From: JADFJB01 sp964464595
GTDB lineage: Bacteria > Zhuqueibacterota > JdFR-76 > DREG01
Assembly (NCBI GenBank): GCA_964464595.1
Contig: CAYXGW010000001.1
Location: 62,001-126,000, forward strand
Length of the DNA stretch: 64,000 nt
Direction of reading: 5' to 3'
The notes below the pieces were generated by a model, which made no database searches, was not told the origin of the DNA, and saw nothing but the letters and a program-made list of their open reading frames with translations. Below are positions 17,850 through 26,142 of the stretch, piece after piece. Both the position numbers and the translations under genes were made by a program. The first letter of the stretch is position 1, and each line of letters begins with the position of its first letter.

Positions 17850-18084
17850 TAATAATAACGCGCCTGGAGCGGGTTATTCTTATGGCGCTGATCCTGCCGG
17901 GTATGGGCGTGAAGCTTCGCAAGACAGGGGCTTGCAAGTTTCAGATTTTGAAGATTTTAAGAGAGACTTACTAAAAACTATGGGAGACTTTACTATTAAC
18001 ATAAGAGCAGAATTAGATGCTATTCAATTCTTCAGAGATAATTTTGAAGATTACGAAAACGATGAAAATAACAGACGCATTTAA
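17850..18084 (+). CDS. Uncertain coding fragment at a rearrangement junction
   Basis: The frame is open from 17785, but the part unlike the repressor antisense starts near 17850. It reads A-P-G-A-G-Y-S-Y-G-A-D-P-A-G-Y-G and then an acidic helical segment F-E-D-F-K-R-D-L-L-K-T to the stop at 18084. Base composition at 17860-17940 is visibly more GC-rich than on either side. There is no clear start or ribosome binding site. It may be the 3' end of a transferred gene; I do not recognise it. Confidence 0.2.
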
Positions 18085-18190
18085 TAACTAATTTTTCATA
18101 TATACATTTGAATATTCGAATTTGCAGAATTGCAGAATTAGGCATATTCTAAAAATGCAGAAATTCGTTGTCCTATTCTCCTGTAGGACT

Positions 18191-18226
18191 TAAGCCCTCA
18201 AGTTGCCAGCTTGAAGGCTTTTTTAT
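18191..18226 (+). terminator. Rho-independent terminator
   Basis: A stem pairing A-A-G-C-C-C-T-C-A-A-G with C-T-T-G-A-A-G-G-C-T-T is followed by a T-rich run (TTTTTTATT). It ends the transcription unit to its left and separates it from the membrane protein gene at 18352. Confidence 0.75.
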
Positions 18227-18351
18227 TGGGGTTCCTTTAAAAAATAAATAGTTTGAAAATATCCTAATGATTCTACTATATTGAATTAATTTTGCTTTGA
18301 TAAAATTTTTAGTAAACCTAATAGGAATGGGGCTAGCTAGTCAGGGAATCT

Positions 18352-18900
18352 ATGGAAATAGTTAAATTTATACTAGGTTTTTTTGATAAGACAAATCTTG
18401 ATTTACTTTTTACTGGAATTCTTGCTTTCTGTACTATTATTCTTGCGATTTCAACAGTAATTATGTGCCTAATTTACTTTCGAATCGCTAATATGATGCA
18501 AAAGACAAATGATATTTCCGAGAGAATGATATTGGAGACTACACGGAACCGACAAAGTCAGTTTGCACCACTAATTATTAAGGTGAATATAGGGGGAAAG
18601 GGTAATCCTACAGAATCGGGTATAATAACAATATGGCTGCAAAATGTAGGTGTTGGATCGGCTATTGGGATTAAGGTAACCTTTGGAAATCGCAAGCTTA
18701 GAAAACCAAGTATAATAAATTTTCCAGTTATAGATAAAAATGAAAAAATAAAATGTGAGTTTTCTATCCCTAATAATTATAATACTGACGTTAAAGCTGA
18801 ATTTAAGCAGAGTAAATTAGATATTGAATATAACGACATCTTCCAGAATTGTTACCAAACCCTCTATTTAAATGGTGTCGGCGCAAGAATTGTTAGATAA
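18352..18900 (+). CDS. Membrane-anchored protein of unknown function
   Basis: The protein has 182 residues. One or two hydrophobic segments (about residues 17-48, including I-L-A-F-C-T-I-I-L-A-I-S) are followed by a short linker and a soluble domain of about 115 residues. That domain contains I-T-I-W-L-Q-N-V-G-V-G-S-A-I, a beta-sandwich-like pattern seen in many uncharacterised proteins of accessory regions. No enzyme motif is visible. It stands alone after a terminator, and the next gene (19083) also encodes a membrane protein. Confidence 0.6.
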   Translation: MEIVKFILGFFDKTNLDLLFTGILAFCTIILAISTVIMCLIYFRIANMMQKTNDISERMILETTRNRQSQFAPLIIKVNIGGKGNPTESGIITIWLQNVGVGSAIGIKVTFGNRKLRKPSIINFPVIDKNEKIKCEFSIPNNYNTDVKAEFKQSKLDIEYNDIFQNCYQTLYLNGVGARIVR

Positions 18901-19020
18901 CGTGTTTTATCTACTTTTAAGTAAAAACTATCTCAATTTCCTCATGAAACAACACAGTCAATTATTAAGAAAGTTTATAAAACTGATCGTTCACAACGAT
19001 GGATAAAGCGGGACACTCCC

Positions 19021-19045
19021 GGCCCGCCCTATAGCTGGCGGGGGC
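19021..19045. other. GC-rich hairpin in AT-rich DNA
   Basis: CCCGCC at 19023-19028 pairs with GGCGGG at 19037-19042 around an eight-base loop, in a locally GC-rich patch (about 19005-19047) ahead of the gene at 19083. No T-run follows on the plus strand, so it is not a standard terminator; it might be a leader structure or a small mobile scar. Confidence 0.4.
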
Positions 19046-19082
19046 TGTAATTTAAAAAAAAGGAAATTTAAGGAGAATCTCA

Positions 19083-19988
19083 ATGAGAAAACTCATTTTA
19101 TGTTTTTTTCTTTTGGTCTTGCCTAGCACGTCGTATTCACAACAATCCACTGCTGTAGATACTACTTTATCAAAAATAAACAATGATCTGAAATTAATGC
19201 GAACTGAACTGTCTGATAAAATCGGAAGACTTGAAAACAGACTCAACGATGATAAGTCGTTAAGTTGGATATTTACCATAGTTTTACCTGCCATATTACC
19301 ATTGTTATCAGTCATTGCAGGAGCTAAATATGCCTTTTCTCTTCATGCTCGAGAAAAAGAAAAAGAAATATTAAGTCAAAAGATTGCAGCAGGGAATAGG
19401 GCTATTCATTCTCTCTATACAATTAGTAATAAATTAGCAAACTTTAATGATCAACATTTGGAGAAATATAAGAATGATAAATCTGCATTCATTAATATGC
19501 GTGGCCTAATTGTTCCGTTGAAGCATAACATTGATTTAGATTTTGGCCCGATTTCATTTCTCTTTGAAACGAAGTTTAGGAATTTATTAGGTGAAATATC
19601 AATCGGATTGGAAAAGTATCAATCTACAATTGAACTTATCGACTACCGATCTAATTTACACATAGAAAAAATTCAGCCATTGCTAGATAAAGAAGGCGTT
19701 GCAGAAAACAGTGATATAACTAGAGAAAAAACCATATACACCCTAGGCCGTGTAAATTTTTCTTTAATTAAGAATTCCACAGACTATATATTCACACTTA
19801 CACCTAGTACAATCACTTACTTGAAAGATATAACAAATAAATTAAGTAATGCTTTAGAAAAATTATTTCCTCGAAATCGAAATGAAATTATTAAGGTTGT
19901 TTGGTTGGAAAATAGAGTTAATGATCATATGAAAAATTTTAATATTGATGATACGGCACAAATTAATGAAATGCCAGAAGAAGATTAA
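19083..19988 (+). CDS. Exported membrane protein with coiled coil, function unknown
   Basis: The protein has 301 residues. It has a signal peptide (to about S-T-S-Y-S-Q), a short coiled coil near 29-57, a transmembrane stretch near 60-85 (I-F-T-I-V-L-P-A-I-L-P-L-L) and a large helical C-terminal domain. AAGGAG precedes the ATG. It ends 14 bases before the FISUMP gene, so the two are probably co-transcribed. It could anchor or display the neighbouring protein; that is inference. No family recognised. Confidence 0.65.
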   Translation: MRKLILCFFLLVLPSTSYSQQSTAVDTTLSKINNDLKLMRTELSDKIGRLENRLNDDKSLSWIFTIVLPAILPLLSVIAGAKYAFSLHAREKEKEILSQKIAAGNRAIHSLYTISNKLANFNDQHLEKYKNDKSAFINMRGLIVPLKHNIDLDFGPISFLFETKFRNLLGEISIGLEKYQSTIELIDYRSNLHIEKIQPLLDKEGVAENSDITREKTIYTLGRVNFSLIKNSTDYIFTLTPSTITYLKDITNKLSNALEKLFPRNRNEIIKVVWLENRVNDHMKNFNIDDTAQINEMPEED

Positions 19989-20002
19989 AGAAAGGAACAA
20001 AA

Positions 20003-20575
20003 ATGAAAACAGTAAAAATCGGTAATCAGGAATGGATGGCCGAGAACTTGAATGTGAGCACCTTTAGGAATGGCGAACCAATACTCGAAGCTAAAAGTGC
20101 TGCAGAGTGGAAAAAAGCAGGAGACGAAGGCAAACCGGCGTGGTGTTATTACGAAAATGACCCAGCTAATGGAGAAGAGTACGGCAAGCTATATAACTGG
20201 TTTGCGGTAACCGATCCGCGGGGCCTGGCGCCTGAAGGCTGGCATGCACCCACCGATGATGAATGGCAAACCTTGGTAGACTACCTGGGCGGCGATTATG
20301 TTGCAGGCGGTAAAATAAAAGAAACCGGAACTGCGCATTGGGAGAGTCCCAACACCAACGCCACCAACGAAAGCGGTTTTTCCGCGTTGCCCGGCGGTTT
20401 CCGCACCAGCTTTGGTAGTTACAACGATGTGGGTAACTTCACCAACTTTTGCTCCTCTACGGAGTACGATAGTAACACCCCATGCCGCCGGCACCTGGGT
20501 TACAATACTTCAAGAGTCTACCGCTACGCCAGCAAGGAGCAAGTCGGTAATTCGGTTCGCTGTGTCAGGGATTGA
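20003..20575 (+). CDS. FISUMP-domain protein, likely variable protein of a diversity-generating retroelement
   Basis: The protein has 190 residues and is a Fibrobacter succinogenes major paralogous domain. Hallmarks are I-G-N-Q-E-W-M-A-E-N-L-N near the start, Y-G-K-L-Y-N-W-F-A-V, W-H-A-P-T-D-D-E-W and the end S-V-R-C-V-R-D. The domain has a C-type-lectin-like fold used as target protein by some diversity-generating retroelements. The final 35 residues have many unusual substitutions where relatives commonly carry Asn, Tyr or Trp, and many of these codons end in C (ACC, TGC, CGC, CAC, TAC, GTC, GCC, AGC), as expected if a template codon AAC had been mutated at its adenines. There is no signal peptide. 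AAAGGAAC lies before the ATG. A stump of avd follows at 20647. Confidence 0.85.
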   Translation: MKTVKIGNQEWMAENLNVSTFRNGEPILEAKSAAEWKKAGDEGKPAWCYYENDPANGEEYGKLYNWFAVTDPRGLAPEGWHAPTDDEWQTLVDYLGGDYVAGGKIKETGTAHWESPNTNATNESGFSALPGGFRTSFGSYNDVGNFTNFCSSTEYDSNTPCRRHLGYNTSRVYRYASKEQVGNSVRCVRD

Positions 20576-20646
20576 CTATTTGTCAATTTGACTATTTTGA
20601 TAATTTGGAGTATGGGCTTCGCCTCATTCCGAAAAAATCTTGGAAA

Positions 20647-20748
20647 ATGGCCGAATACGGTGAATTACCTGTTTATAAAGCAAGTTGTGACTTATTGCTT
20701 CAGATTTTCCGTTTACAGAGGAATAAAAACTTCAAATCACCCGGGTAA
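20647..20748 (+). pseudogene. avd: Truncated avd-like four-helix-bundle gene (DGR accessory)
   Basis: The frame from ATG at 20647 encodes only 33 residues, beginning M-A-E-Y-G-E-L-P-V-Y-K-A-S-C-D-L-L-L and then I-F-R-L before TAA. E-L-P-V-Y-K-A-x-Y-D-L-L-L is the typical N-terminal helix of the DGR accessory variability determinant and related four-helix-bundle proteins, normally about 110-130 residues. The remaining helices are absent. It sits 71 bases after the FISUMP gene, where avd is normally found in a diversity-generating retroelement. No reverse transcriptase occurs anywhere in the window. Confidence 0.65.
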
Positions 20749-21197
20749 ATAGACGAGGATTGGACTCCGTTCCCATCGCAGGTTGTGGCCTGTGAATAGA
20801 TTCCCAATGGAAATAAGACGCTGGGATAGGTTGTGAGAATTACAGATCAAAAGGCTCCCGGAGATAGTAGTCTGGTTTCGACCAGATGCAGCTATTAGGG
20901 ATTGCCATTTGATATTTCATGCCCATACCGGGCGTACACAATGGTTTGAACCCTGTCGAAACCGCATTAACCCCTGGCTTGATTTCAAGTTTGCACTAGC
21001 GGTTTCGCAGGTTAAACCAAGTGTTCTTAGAAATCCAATTTCTTAAGTTGTTTAAAATAATTTCTCAAAACTAATGACAGCTTATAATTTGATAAATAAT
21101 ATCCTGGATATAATCAAGTAGTTTCATAAGAACATCATTCGAAACAACAATTTTGTTGAGAGTTATTGTCATTTTGAACCTTTATCTAATTATATTT
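20749..21197. other. 449-bp region without a gene, after the DGR stump
   Basis: No coding frame is convincing. Its left part (20749-21040) is richer in GC than its surroundings and could be the scar of the lost template repeat and reverse transcriptase. A short piece near 20897, AGGGATTG, matches the last bases of the FISUMP gene, but eight bases is within chance. Its right part holds a 70-bp dispersed repeat. Confidence 0.5.
21091..21160. repeat. 70-bp dispersed repeat, copy 1
   Basis: Matches 25861-25929 with roughly ten differences and one gap. Both copies run from GATAAATAATATCCTGGATA to CAATTTTGTTGAG. Not coding. Two copies flank the block of genes at 21.2-25.8 kb in the same orientation. 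Confidence 0.75.
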
Positions 21198-22514
21198 TCA
21201 CTTCAGCAAAAATAGCTTTGAAACACTATTCGTTTTCCCTGTAAACAATTGAACAAAATAAATCCCATTGGGCAGCGGCATATTCAGTTGGTTTCTACCA
21301 TCCCATTTGATTCGATAAACTCCTTTGTCCCTATAGATCATATCCTCCAGAACACGGATCACTTGTCCTCGCAAATTGTAAACTTTAATAGATACATATG
21401 CATTTGACGGCAAATGATATTCTACATTCGCTTCACTTTGAAATGGATTTGGAAAAAGGCTAACCTGGTTTGGAATTATAGAAGTTTCCTCGAGCGAATT
21501 CAAAGGATCTTCATTCACAGTAGTGGAGATGTCTATTTTCTGGTTTATAGCATCAATCAATTTTGTATAAAGGGAGAAATTATCGCGGACACGGCGGCGC
21601 TGCTCAACATGAATAAAATTGCCATTTGCGGTTGATGCAGCCATTGTGCATGGTGCTGTCGATCCATTTGTAAACCTTCCTTGAACATTCGTACTGCCAA
21701 CCAATGAACAAGACGATGTGCCATCGCCAGCAACTGCAACAGATAATCCACCTTGGGCTAAAAGAGAATTTTTTATATCAAACAACAAAGTTTTGGAATT
21801 ATTACTTCTGCCATTACTAAGAAAAATATCCTCACAACTTGAACGGCTATTGCCATGAATACTGAATGAATAATCATTTGGAAAAAGTTCATAAAATGTC
21901 TCATGAGCGATTTGAAAGGGTGATAGAACAGTGTGCGCCATATCGGAAATTGCATACCTGGAGCCGTTGCAGCCGCTGAAAGAGCCATCACATGGTGATA
22001 CTTCCGAATTGGCACATCGATGCGTTCCGGCCATGATTAGAAACCTTGCATTGGTACGACGAAAGAGTTCTGTTCCTTCGATGTGTGTATTCAAATCATA
22101 AGCCGGATGAGGAATCTCGAAACAAATCGGTCGAGTATTGTTAGGGTTTACAATGAATGTGCCCCACCCTTTTGTAACCGGATTTTTTTCCTTGAGTAGA
22201 AAATAGATATTTCCATTAAATCCCGTATCTGTAAATCTGGACAATTGATAAAAAGAGAAGTTCTCTTGTATTAAGCTATCTGCTTTTTCAATTTTGATAT
22301 TTAATAATAGTTCAAACAGATCTTGCCAATTATTTAATTCTTGATTCGTAGGTTTGATAAATCCTTCAGTTTGGGAAGATGGCATGTTATTTTTAATTGA
22401 TCGTATTTCCGCTAATAAATCACCCGATAAATCTGGTACCTGGGAATAACTTATTGAGGTACAAAAGAAGGCAGTGAGGATACAAAAATAAGAGTGGAAT
22501 CTAGAGGATTTCAT
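21198..22514 (-). CDS. Secreted T9SS cargo protein of unknown function
   Basis: The protein has 438 residues: a signal peptide ending S-I-S-Y-S-Q, then V-P-D-L-S-G-D-L-L-A-E-I-R. The central domain has histidine-containing motifs H-P-A-Y-D-L-N-T-H-I-E-G-T-E, A-G-T-H-R-C-A-N, D-M-A-H-T-V and F-S-I-H-G, spaced as in a metal-dependent hydrolase, with several Cys pairs. The C-terminal 85 residues are a T9SS sorting domain (L-F-P-N-P-F-Q, G-I-Y-F-V-Q-L, ending K-L-F-L-L-K). Function is not recognised; a secreted hydrolase is likely. A broken relative of its N-terminus lies at 27000-27227. Confidence 0.75.
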   Translation of the reverse strand: MKSSRFHSYFCILTAFFCTSISYSQVPDLSGDLLAEIRSIKNNMPSSQTEGFIKPTNQELNNWQDLFELLLNIKIEKADSLIQENFSFYQLSRFTDTGFNGNIYFLLKEKNPVTKGWGTFIVNPNNTRPICFEIPHPAYDLNTHIEGTELFRRTNARFLIMAGTHRCANSEVSPCDGSFSGCNGSRYAISDMAHTVLSPFQIAHETFYELFPNDYSFSIHGNSRSSCEDIFLSNGRSNNSKTLLFDIKNSLLAQGGLSVAVAGDGTSSCSLVGSTNVQGRFTNGSTAPCTMAASTANGNFIHVEQRRRVRDNFSLYTKLIDAINQKIDISTTVNEDPLNSLEETSIIPNQVSLFPNPFQSEANVEYHLPSNAYVSIKVYNLRGQVIRVLEDMIYRDKGVYRIKWDGRNQLNMPLPNGIYFVQLFTGKTNSVSKLFLLK

Positions 22515-22802
22515 TTAATCAAGGGTCTTGATAGATTTCTGAAATTAACTCTTCTCCATCACTCGTTCAACCTAAGCATGATAAGTTCCTTGCGTTTCGA
22601 TTATAATCAACCTCAAACTCATTCTCTCTATCTCCAAACAATCAGCCATTTTTCATATTGAGTTTTGCGGCCGGGCCTGTGCATGCAAAAACGCACAATT
22701 GCACTTAGGGGTTTTACCAAGACATTTTCCATGGGTTTATATATGTCAAATTCGTAATGCCGGACTATTCATCATAGACCTTTATTCAACAAGAAGTCAA
22801 AT

Positions 22803-24275
22803 CTATCTCGCGTCAGAGGTTTTTACTACTGTGTGTTTCATCCACCGTCCCGGGGAAACATCGGAAATGATCTTGCCATCCTGCAGCACCGGTACGCCGT
22901 TTACAAGAACATGCCGCACACCCTGAGAATAGAGGTAGGGCTGCTTGTACGTGGCGCGCTCGGTTATGGTATCCGGGTTAAAAACGGTAATATCCGCATC
23001 TGCGCCGACTTGAAGACGCCCCTTTTTTTTCATTTCCGGCACGGACCTTTCCAATCTTTGCGCCGGTAAAAGAGTGATCTTCTTGAGGCCTTCCATCAGA
23101 GTAACAACCTTTCGTTCGCGGATGTAGCGGCCAAGAAATCTGGCGAAGGTACCTGTCCCGCGCGGATGGCCGGTCTCTTTTTCATGTCCGTCCTCGATAA
23201 ACAAGCCTCCGCTATCACTGCTGATGATGCCGTATGGACTTCGAATGGCCATCTCTATTTCTTTCTCGGGAATAAATTCCGTCTGCACAGCTGTATAGCC
23301 CTCGGAGTCGTGCAGCTCCACAAAGCGTTCTTTGGTTAAGGATTCCTGTGTTTCTGCAAGGTAAAGGTCACTATAGGTGATGCCACCGAATCGCTCCTGC
23401 CAACCCGGATTGTATAAAGCCGATTGGATGGAAGTCTGATTTCGAGTCCAGATATGAAAATCGAAGCCGACATCTATACCGTGTCTGGCAGCGCCTTCGA
23501 TGAGCTTCAAACAAAGAGGCGCAGATCCTACTGTTGACGATGTTAGGTGGGCCAGTTGTGCTTGAGCGCCAGTCGCCGCTGCGACAGCAATGACTTCCTC
23601 AACAGCCAGACTCATTGTCAGTGGGAAGACGTTCCCTTTGTAGCGCGCATGCAGATGGCTGGGAACGTTGTTGCGGGCGCCTACCTCGAACAATGCAAAA
23701 ACCTCTTCATAAGACATTCCCGGCACGTAATTGATGCCAAAGCCGACACCGACTGCGCCCGCTTTTATCGCACGATCGGCCATTTCCTGCATCCTTGCAA
23801 TCTGCTCTTGAGTAGCCGGCCTTGTGCGGTCGGTGGCTCCTGCCGCCGCCCTTAACTGGCGGTCTCCCACCGCAGCCGCATAGTTGACCAGGGCGCCGGA
23901 ATTCTCGAATCTACGCCGGTATTTTTCCACGTCAATAGGGCCTCCGTGCATGCCGAAGCAGGTTGTGACGCCATCCGTTATTTTGTGCGTATGCGCATGT
24001 TTATTCGCAGGTACTGCCGCAAGGATGTCAATAAATCCTGGTGCAACGACCAGGCCCCTGGCTTGCAACTCAATTCTGCCCGGGCCAAGGTCAGGAGCAA
24101 TTTCGACGATTTTATTATCACGAATCGCGACATCCGCAACCTCATCCCTGCCTGTGTCCGGATCCATGACTCTGCCGCCGCGAATGACAATGCTGTATCT
24201 TTGATCCTGAGCATTGGCATGGAATTTAGGGAGAAGAATGAAAATCAAACTTACTGTAAGGAACAATTTGCGCAT
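22803..24275 (-). CDS. Secreted amidohydrolase, D-aminoacylase-like
   Basis: The protein has 490 residues and a signal peptide ending H-A-N-A-Q. It has the amidohydrolase N-terminal sandwich (V-I-R-G-G-R-V-M-D-P) and barrel, with H-L-H-A-R-Y-K-G-N, L-A-H-L-T-S-S, S-S-D-S-G-G and R-G-T-G-T-F-A-R-F-L-G-R-Y-I-R, all as in N-acyl-D-amino-acid deacylases. The first metal motif, normally G-F-I-D-x-H-T-H, reads G-F-I-D-I-L-A-A, so the usual H-x-H pair is missing at that place; H-A-H-T-H lies ten residues later. The gene is more GC-rich than its neighbours. It follows the CapA-like gene by 57 bases, suggesting a shared role on gamma-glutamyl or D-amino-acid-containing compounds. Confidence 0.82.
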   Translation of the reverse strand: MRKLFLTVSLIFILLPKFHANAQDQRYSIVIRGGRVMDPDTGRDEVADVAIRDNKIVEIAPDLGPGRIELQARGLVVAPGFIDILAAVPANKHAHTHKITDGVTTCFGMHGGPIDVEKYRRRFENSGALVNYAAAVGDRQLRAAAGATDRTRPATQEQIARMQEMADRAIKAGAVGVGFGINYVPGMSYEEVFALFEVGARNNVPSHLHARYKGNVFPLTMSLAVEEVIAVAAATGAQAQLAHLTSSTVGSAPLCLKLIEGAARHGIDVGFDFHIWTRNQTSIQSALYNPGWQERFGGITYSDLYLAETQESLTKERFVELHDSEGYTAVQTEFIPEKEIEMAIRSPYGIISSDSGGLFIEDGHEKETGHPRGTGTFARFLGRYIRERKVVTLMEGLKKITLLPAQRLERSVPEMKKKGRLQVGADADITVFNPDTITERATYKQPYLYSQGVRHVLVNGVPVLQDGKIISDVSPGRWMKHTVVKTSDAR

Positions 24276-24332
24276 GATATCACCTATGTTTGTAAAAAGT
24301 TTCTGTTGTCAGTTTCCCGTTTTTGAAAGTGG

Positions 24333-25544
24333 TTAATTCTGAATTTCAATGATGGCTTTTCCTCCCTCTATTTTCACACTCGTTCCGTATTTCGCAGAAA
24401 GATCTTTAAAACGGCCGAGTATTTTTGCTGCAAGAGCGCCTCTGGCTACGTCGGAAAAACCGCGTTTTTCCCTGAATTTAATGGCGGCTCCATATTCCTT
24501 CTCATTGCCCTCGTTAAGTGCTAGGGGAGTGATTTCAATAGAGTGAATAGTACCATCCTTGATGGTCAGCATTCCCAATAGACCTTCCCACACCAAAGGA
24601 TCATACGCGCCTTCAGCTTGCAGCCCTTGATAACTAAACCCACCAAACTGTCTGAAAATAGGTCTCCCCTTATAAATTTCAACGCCATCAAAAATTCGCT
24701 CACCATGGGCAATAAACATCCCTGCGCCAGCGTCGATAATTGACTTGGCAAATACTTCCTGCCACTTGTGCATATCTTCTGCTTTTTTGTGACCATATTT
24801 GCCTTTTCCATCGGCATCTTTCTGGTCAATTTGAAAATGCTGGTAATAGATGACAAAATCAGCTTCTTGCCTGGCAGATTTAACGGCAGCAATATTGCGA
24901 TCCCAATCCTCTTTCCATCCGGTCCACACGCCATTTACGCCTGCGCTTGATTCATTCGACAGGATCACGTCTCTTTCATCACGGGAAGTGGTTGCGGCGA
25001 TCAGGGCAATTTTTATTCCTTTTACCTCAATGATTGCCGCCCCTGTTGCTTCTTCCAGATTATTGCCAGTGCCTGCATGAGCGACACCATACTTTTGGGC
25101 GGCTGCAATAGTTGCTTTAATCCCGCAACCTCCTAAATCCCAGGCATGGTTATTCGACAATGATTGCAGTTTAAAATTCATTGAGGAGAGAAATTCCATA
25201 ACATTTTCATGCACAGCATGTGGGCCACCCGTATTTCCGGGTCTATCACTTCCCAGGGCAGGTTTTCCCAACATCACCTGGTAATCATCCGGCAGACCAC
25301 AATTGTTATCAACGGCCATTTCAAAATTTGTGAATCCAACATCGGCAGATTCCATAATCGTTTTCACGCTGCTAAACGGATTAGACCAGTGTTTTCTTGG
25401 ATCGATTTTGATCAACGATTGGCCGACAACAACCAATTTAATCTCGGTTTTTCCGTTTCTCGTTTTCTGATCCGAATGATTGCACGCCAACACAAACAGC
25501 AGGGTGAGGGTTAAAAAAAGATAAAAAGAATTAGAAATCTTCAT
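24333..25544 (-). CDS. CapA-family lipoprotein (metallophosphatase-like)
   Basis: The protein has 403 residues. A lipobox, F-V-L-A-C near residue 21, marks a lipoprotein. The CapA/PgsA fold is shown by V-V-G-Q-S, F-T-N-F-E-M-A-V near residue 75, L-S-N-N-H-A-W-D-L-G-G near 135 and V-I-Y-Y-Q-H-F near 232, with a later A-H-G-E-R. CapA proteins take part in poly-gamma-glutamate handling but many relatives are uncharacterised. In an operon with the amidohydrolase downstream. Confidence 0.85.
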   Translation of the reverse strand: MKISNSFYLFLTLTLLFVLACNHSDQKTRNGKTEIKLVVVGQSLIKIDPRKHWSNPFSSVKTIMESADVGFTNFEMAVDNNCGLPDDYQVMLGKPALGSDRPGNTGGPHAVHENVMEFLSSMNFKLQSLSNNHAWDLGGCGIKATIAAAQKYGVAHAGTGNNLEEATGAAIIEVKGIKIALIAATTSRDERDVILSNESSAGVNGVWTGWKEDWDRNIAAVKSARQEADFVIYYQHFQIDQKDADGKGKYGHKKAEDMHKWQEVFAKSIIDAGAGMFIAHGERIFDGVEIYKGRPIFRQFGGFSYQGLQAEGAYDPLVWEGLLGMLTIKDGTIHSIEITPLALNEGNEKEYGAAIKFREKRGFSDVARGALAAKILGRFKDLSAKYGTSVKIEGGKAIIEIQN

Positions 25545-25680
25545 TGTTACTTTAATATTCCGGAGTTGGTTTTCAAAAAAATACTACTTACTTTCACCAA
25601 AAAACACCTCCGCTGCGGCCGGCGCCATGTCTTTGTTACTATGCGCGACGCCTGGCACGATTTGAAGCTGCCAGTTATAT

Positions 25681-25810
25681 TCAAATCCCAGCGAGACCAA
25701 CTTTTAGCGTTGCCTCTAATCTATTCAAATATTTCCTGCTTAATTTTATCAGCAAAATTTCTTGGGATAACATCAGCGCTGCCGTACACAGCGAGAGCAA
25801 ATTCTTTCAT
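25681..25810 (-). pseudogene. Duplicated 5' fragment of the isoaspartyl peptidase gene
   Basis: From ATG at 25810 the frame reads M-K-E-F-A-L-A-V-Y-G-S-A-D-V-I-P-R-N-F-A-D, closely matching the start of the enzyme at 16207-17136 but with the His and Gly of its H-G-G-A-G changed. A one-base insertion then stops it at TAG; the other frame continues E-Y-L-N-R-L-E-A-T-L-K-V-G-L before ending near 25681. The upstream 45 bases (25811-25858) also match those before the intact gene. So a segment of gene start plus promoter region was copied and has decayed. Confidence 0.85.
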
Positions 25811-25860
25811 ATTATAATTTTAGATATTATTATAAAAATAATTATTTAAAAGATACCATT

Positions 25861-25929
25861 GATAAATAATATCCTGGATAAAATCAAGCAGTTTCAGAAG
25901 GCATCATCCGAAATGACAATTTTGTTGAG
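25861..25929. repeat. 70-bp dispersed repeat, copy 2
   Basis: Second copy of the repeat at 21091-21160. It starts directly after the sequence copied from the asparaginase upstream region, so the join of the two pieces marks a rearrangement point. The stretch from here to 26142 has no other recognisable content. Confidence 0.75.
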
Positions 25930-26142
25930 TGTTTGCACAATACCAAGTGGTGTTTTCCATTGGGAGTACCATCTTTTTGCAGTATGTACCCTAATAGTAC
26001 GAAATGCGATTTTTCCCATCGGATTTGTAAGCAAGAGAGAAAATCTGGGAAAATCCGTGCGTATCCGTGGCTAAATATGTTTCAGACTCGGATGGGAATA
26101 ATGCGAAAGTGCTGCTTCGTTCAGACTCTGAATATTGGGGGT

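Noticed and set aside
20870..20910. Template repeat of the DGR
   Set aside because: Only about eight bases match the end of the FISUMP gene, which chance can explain; no adenine-specific pattern is visible.
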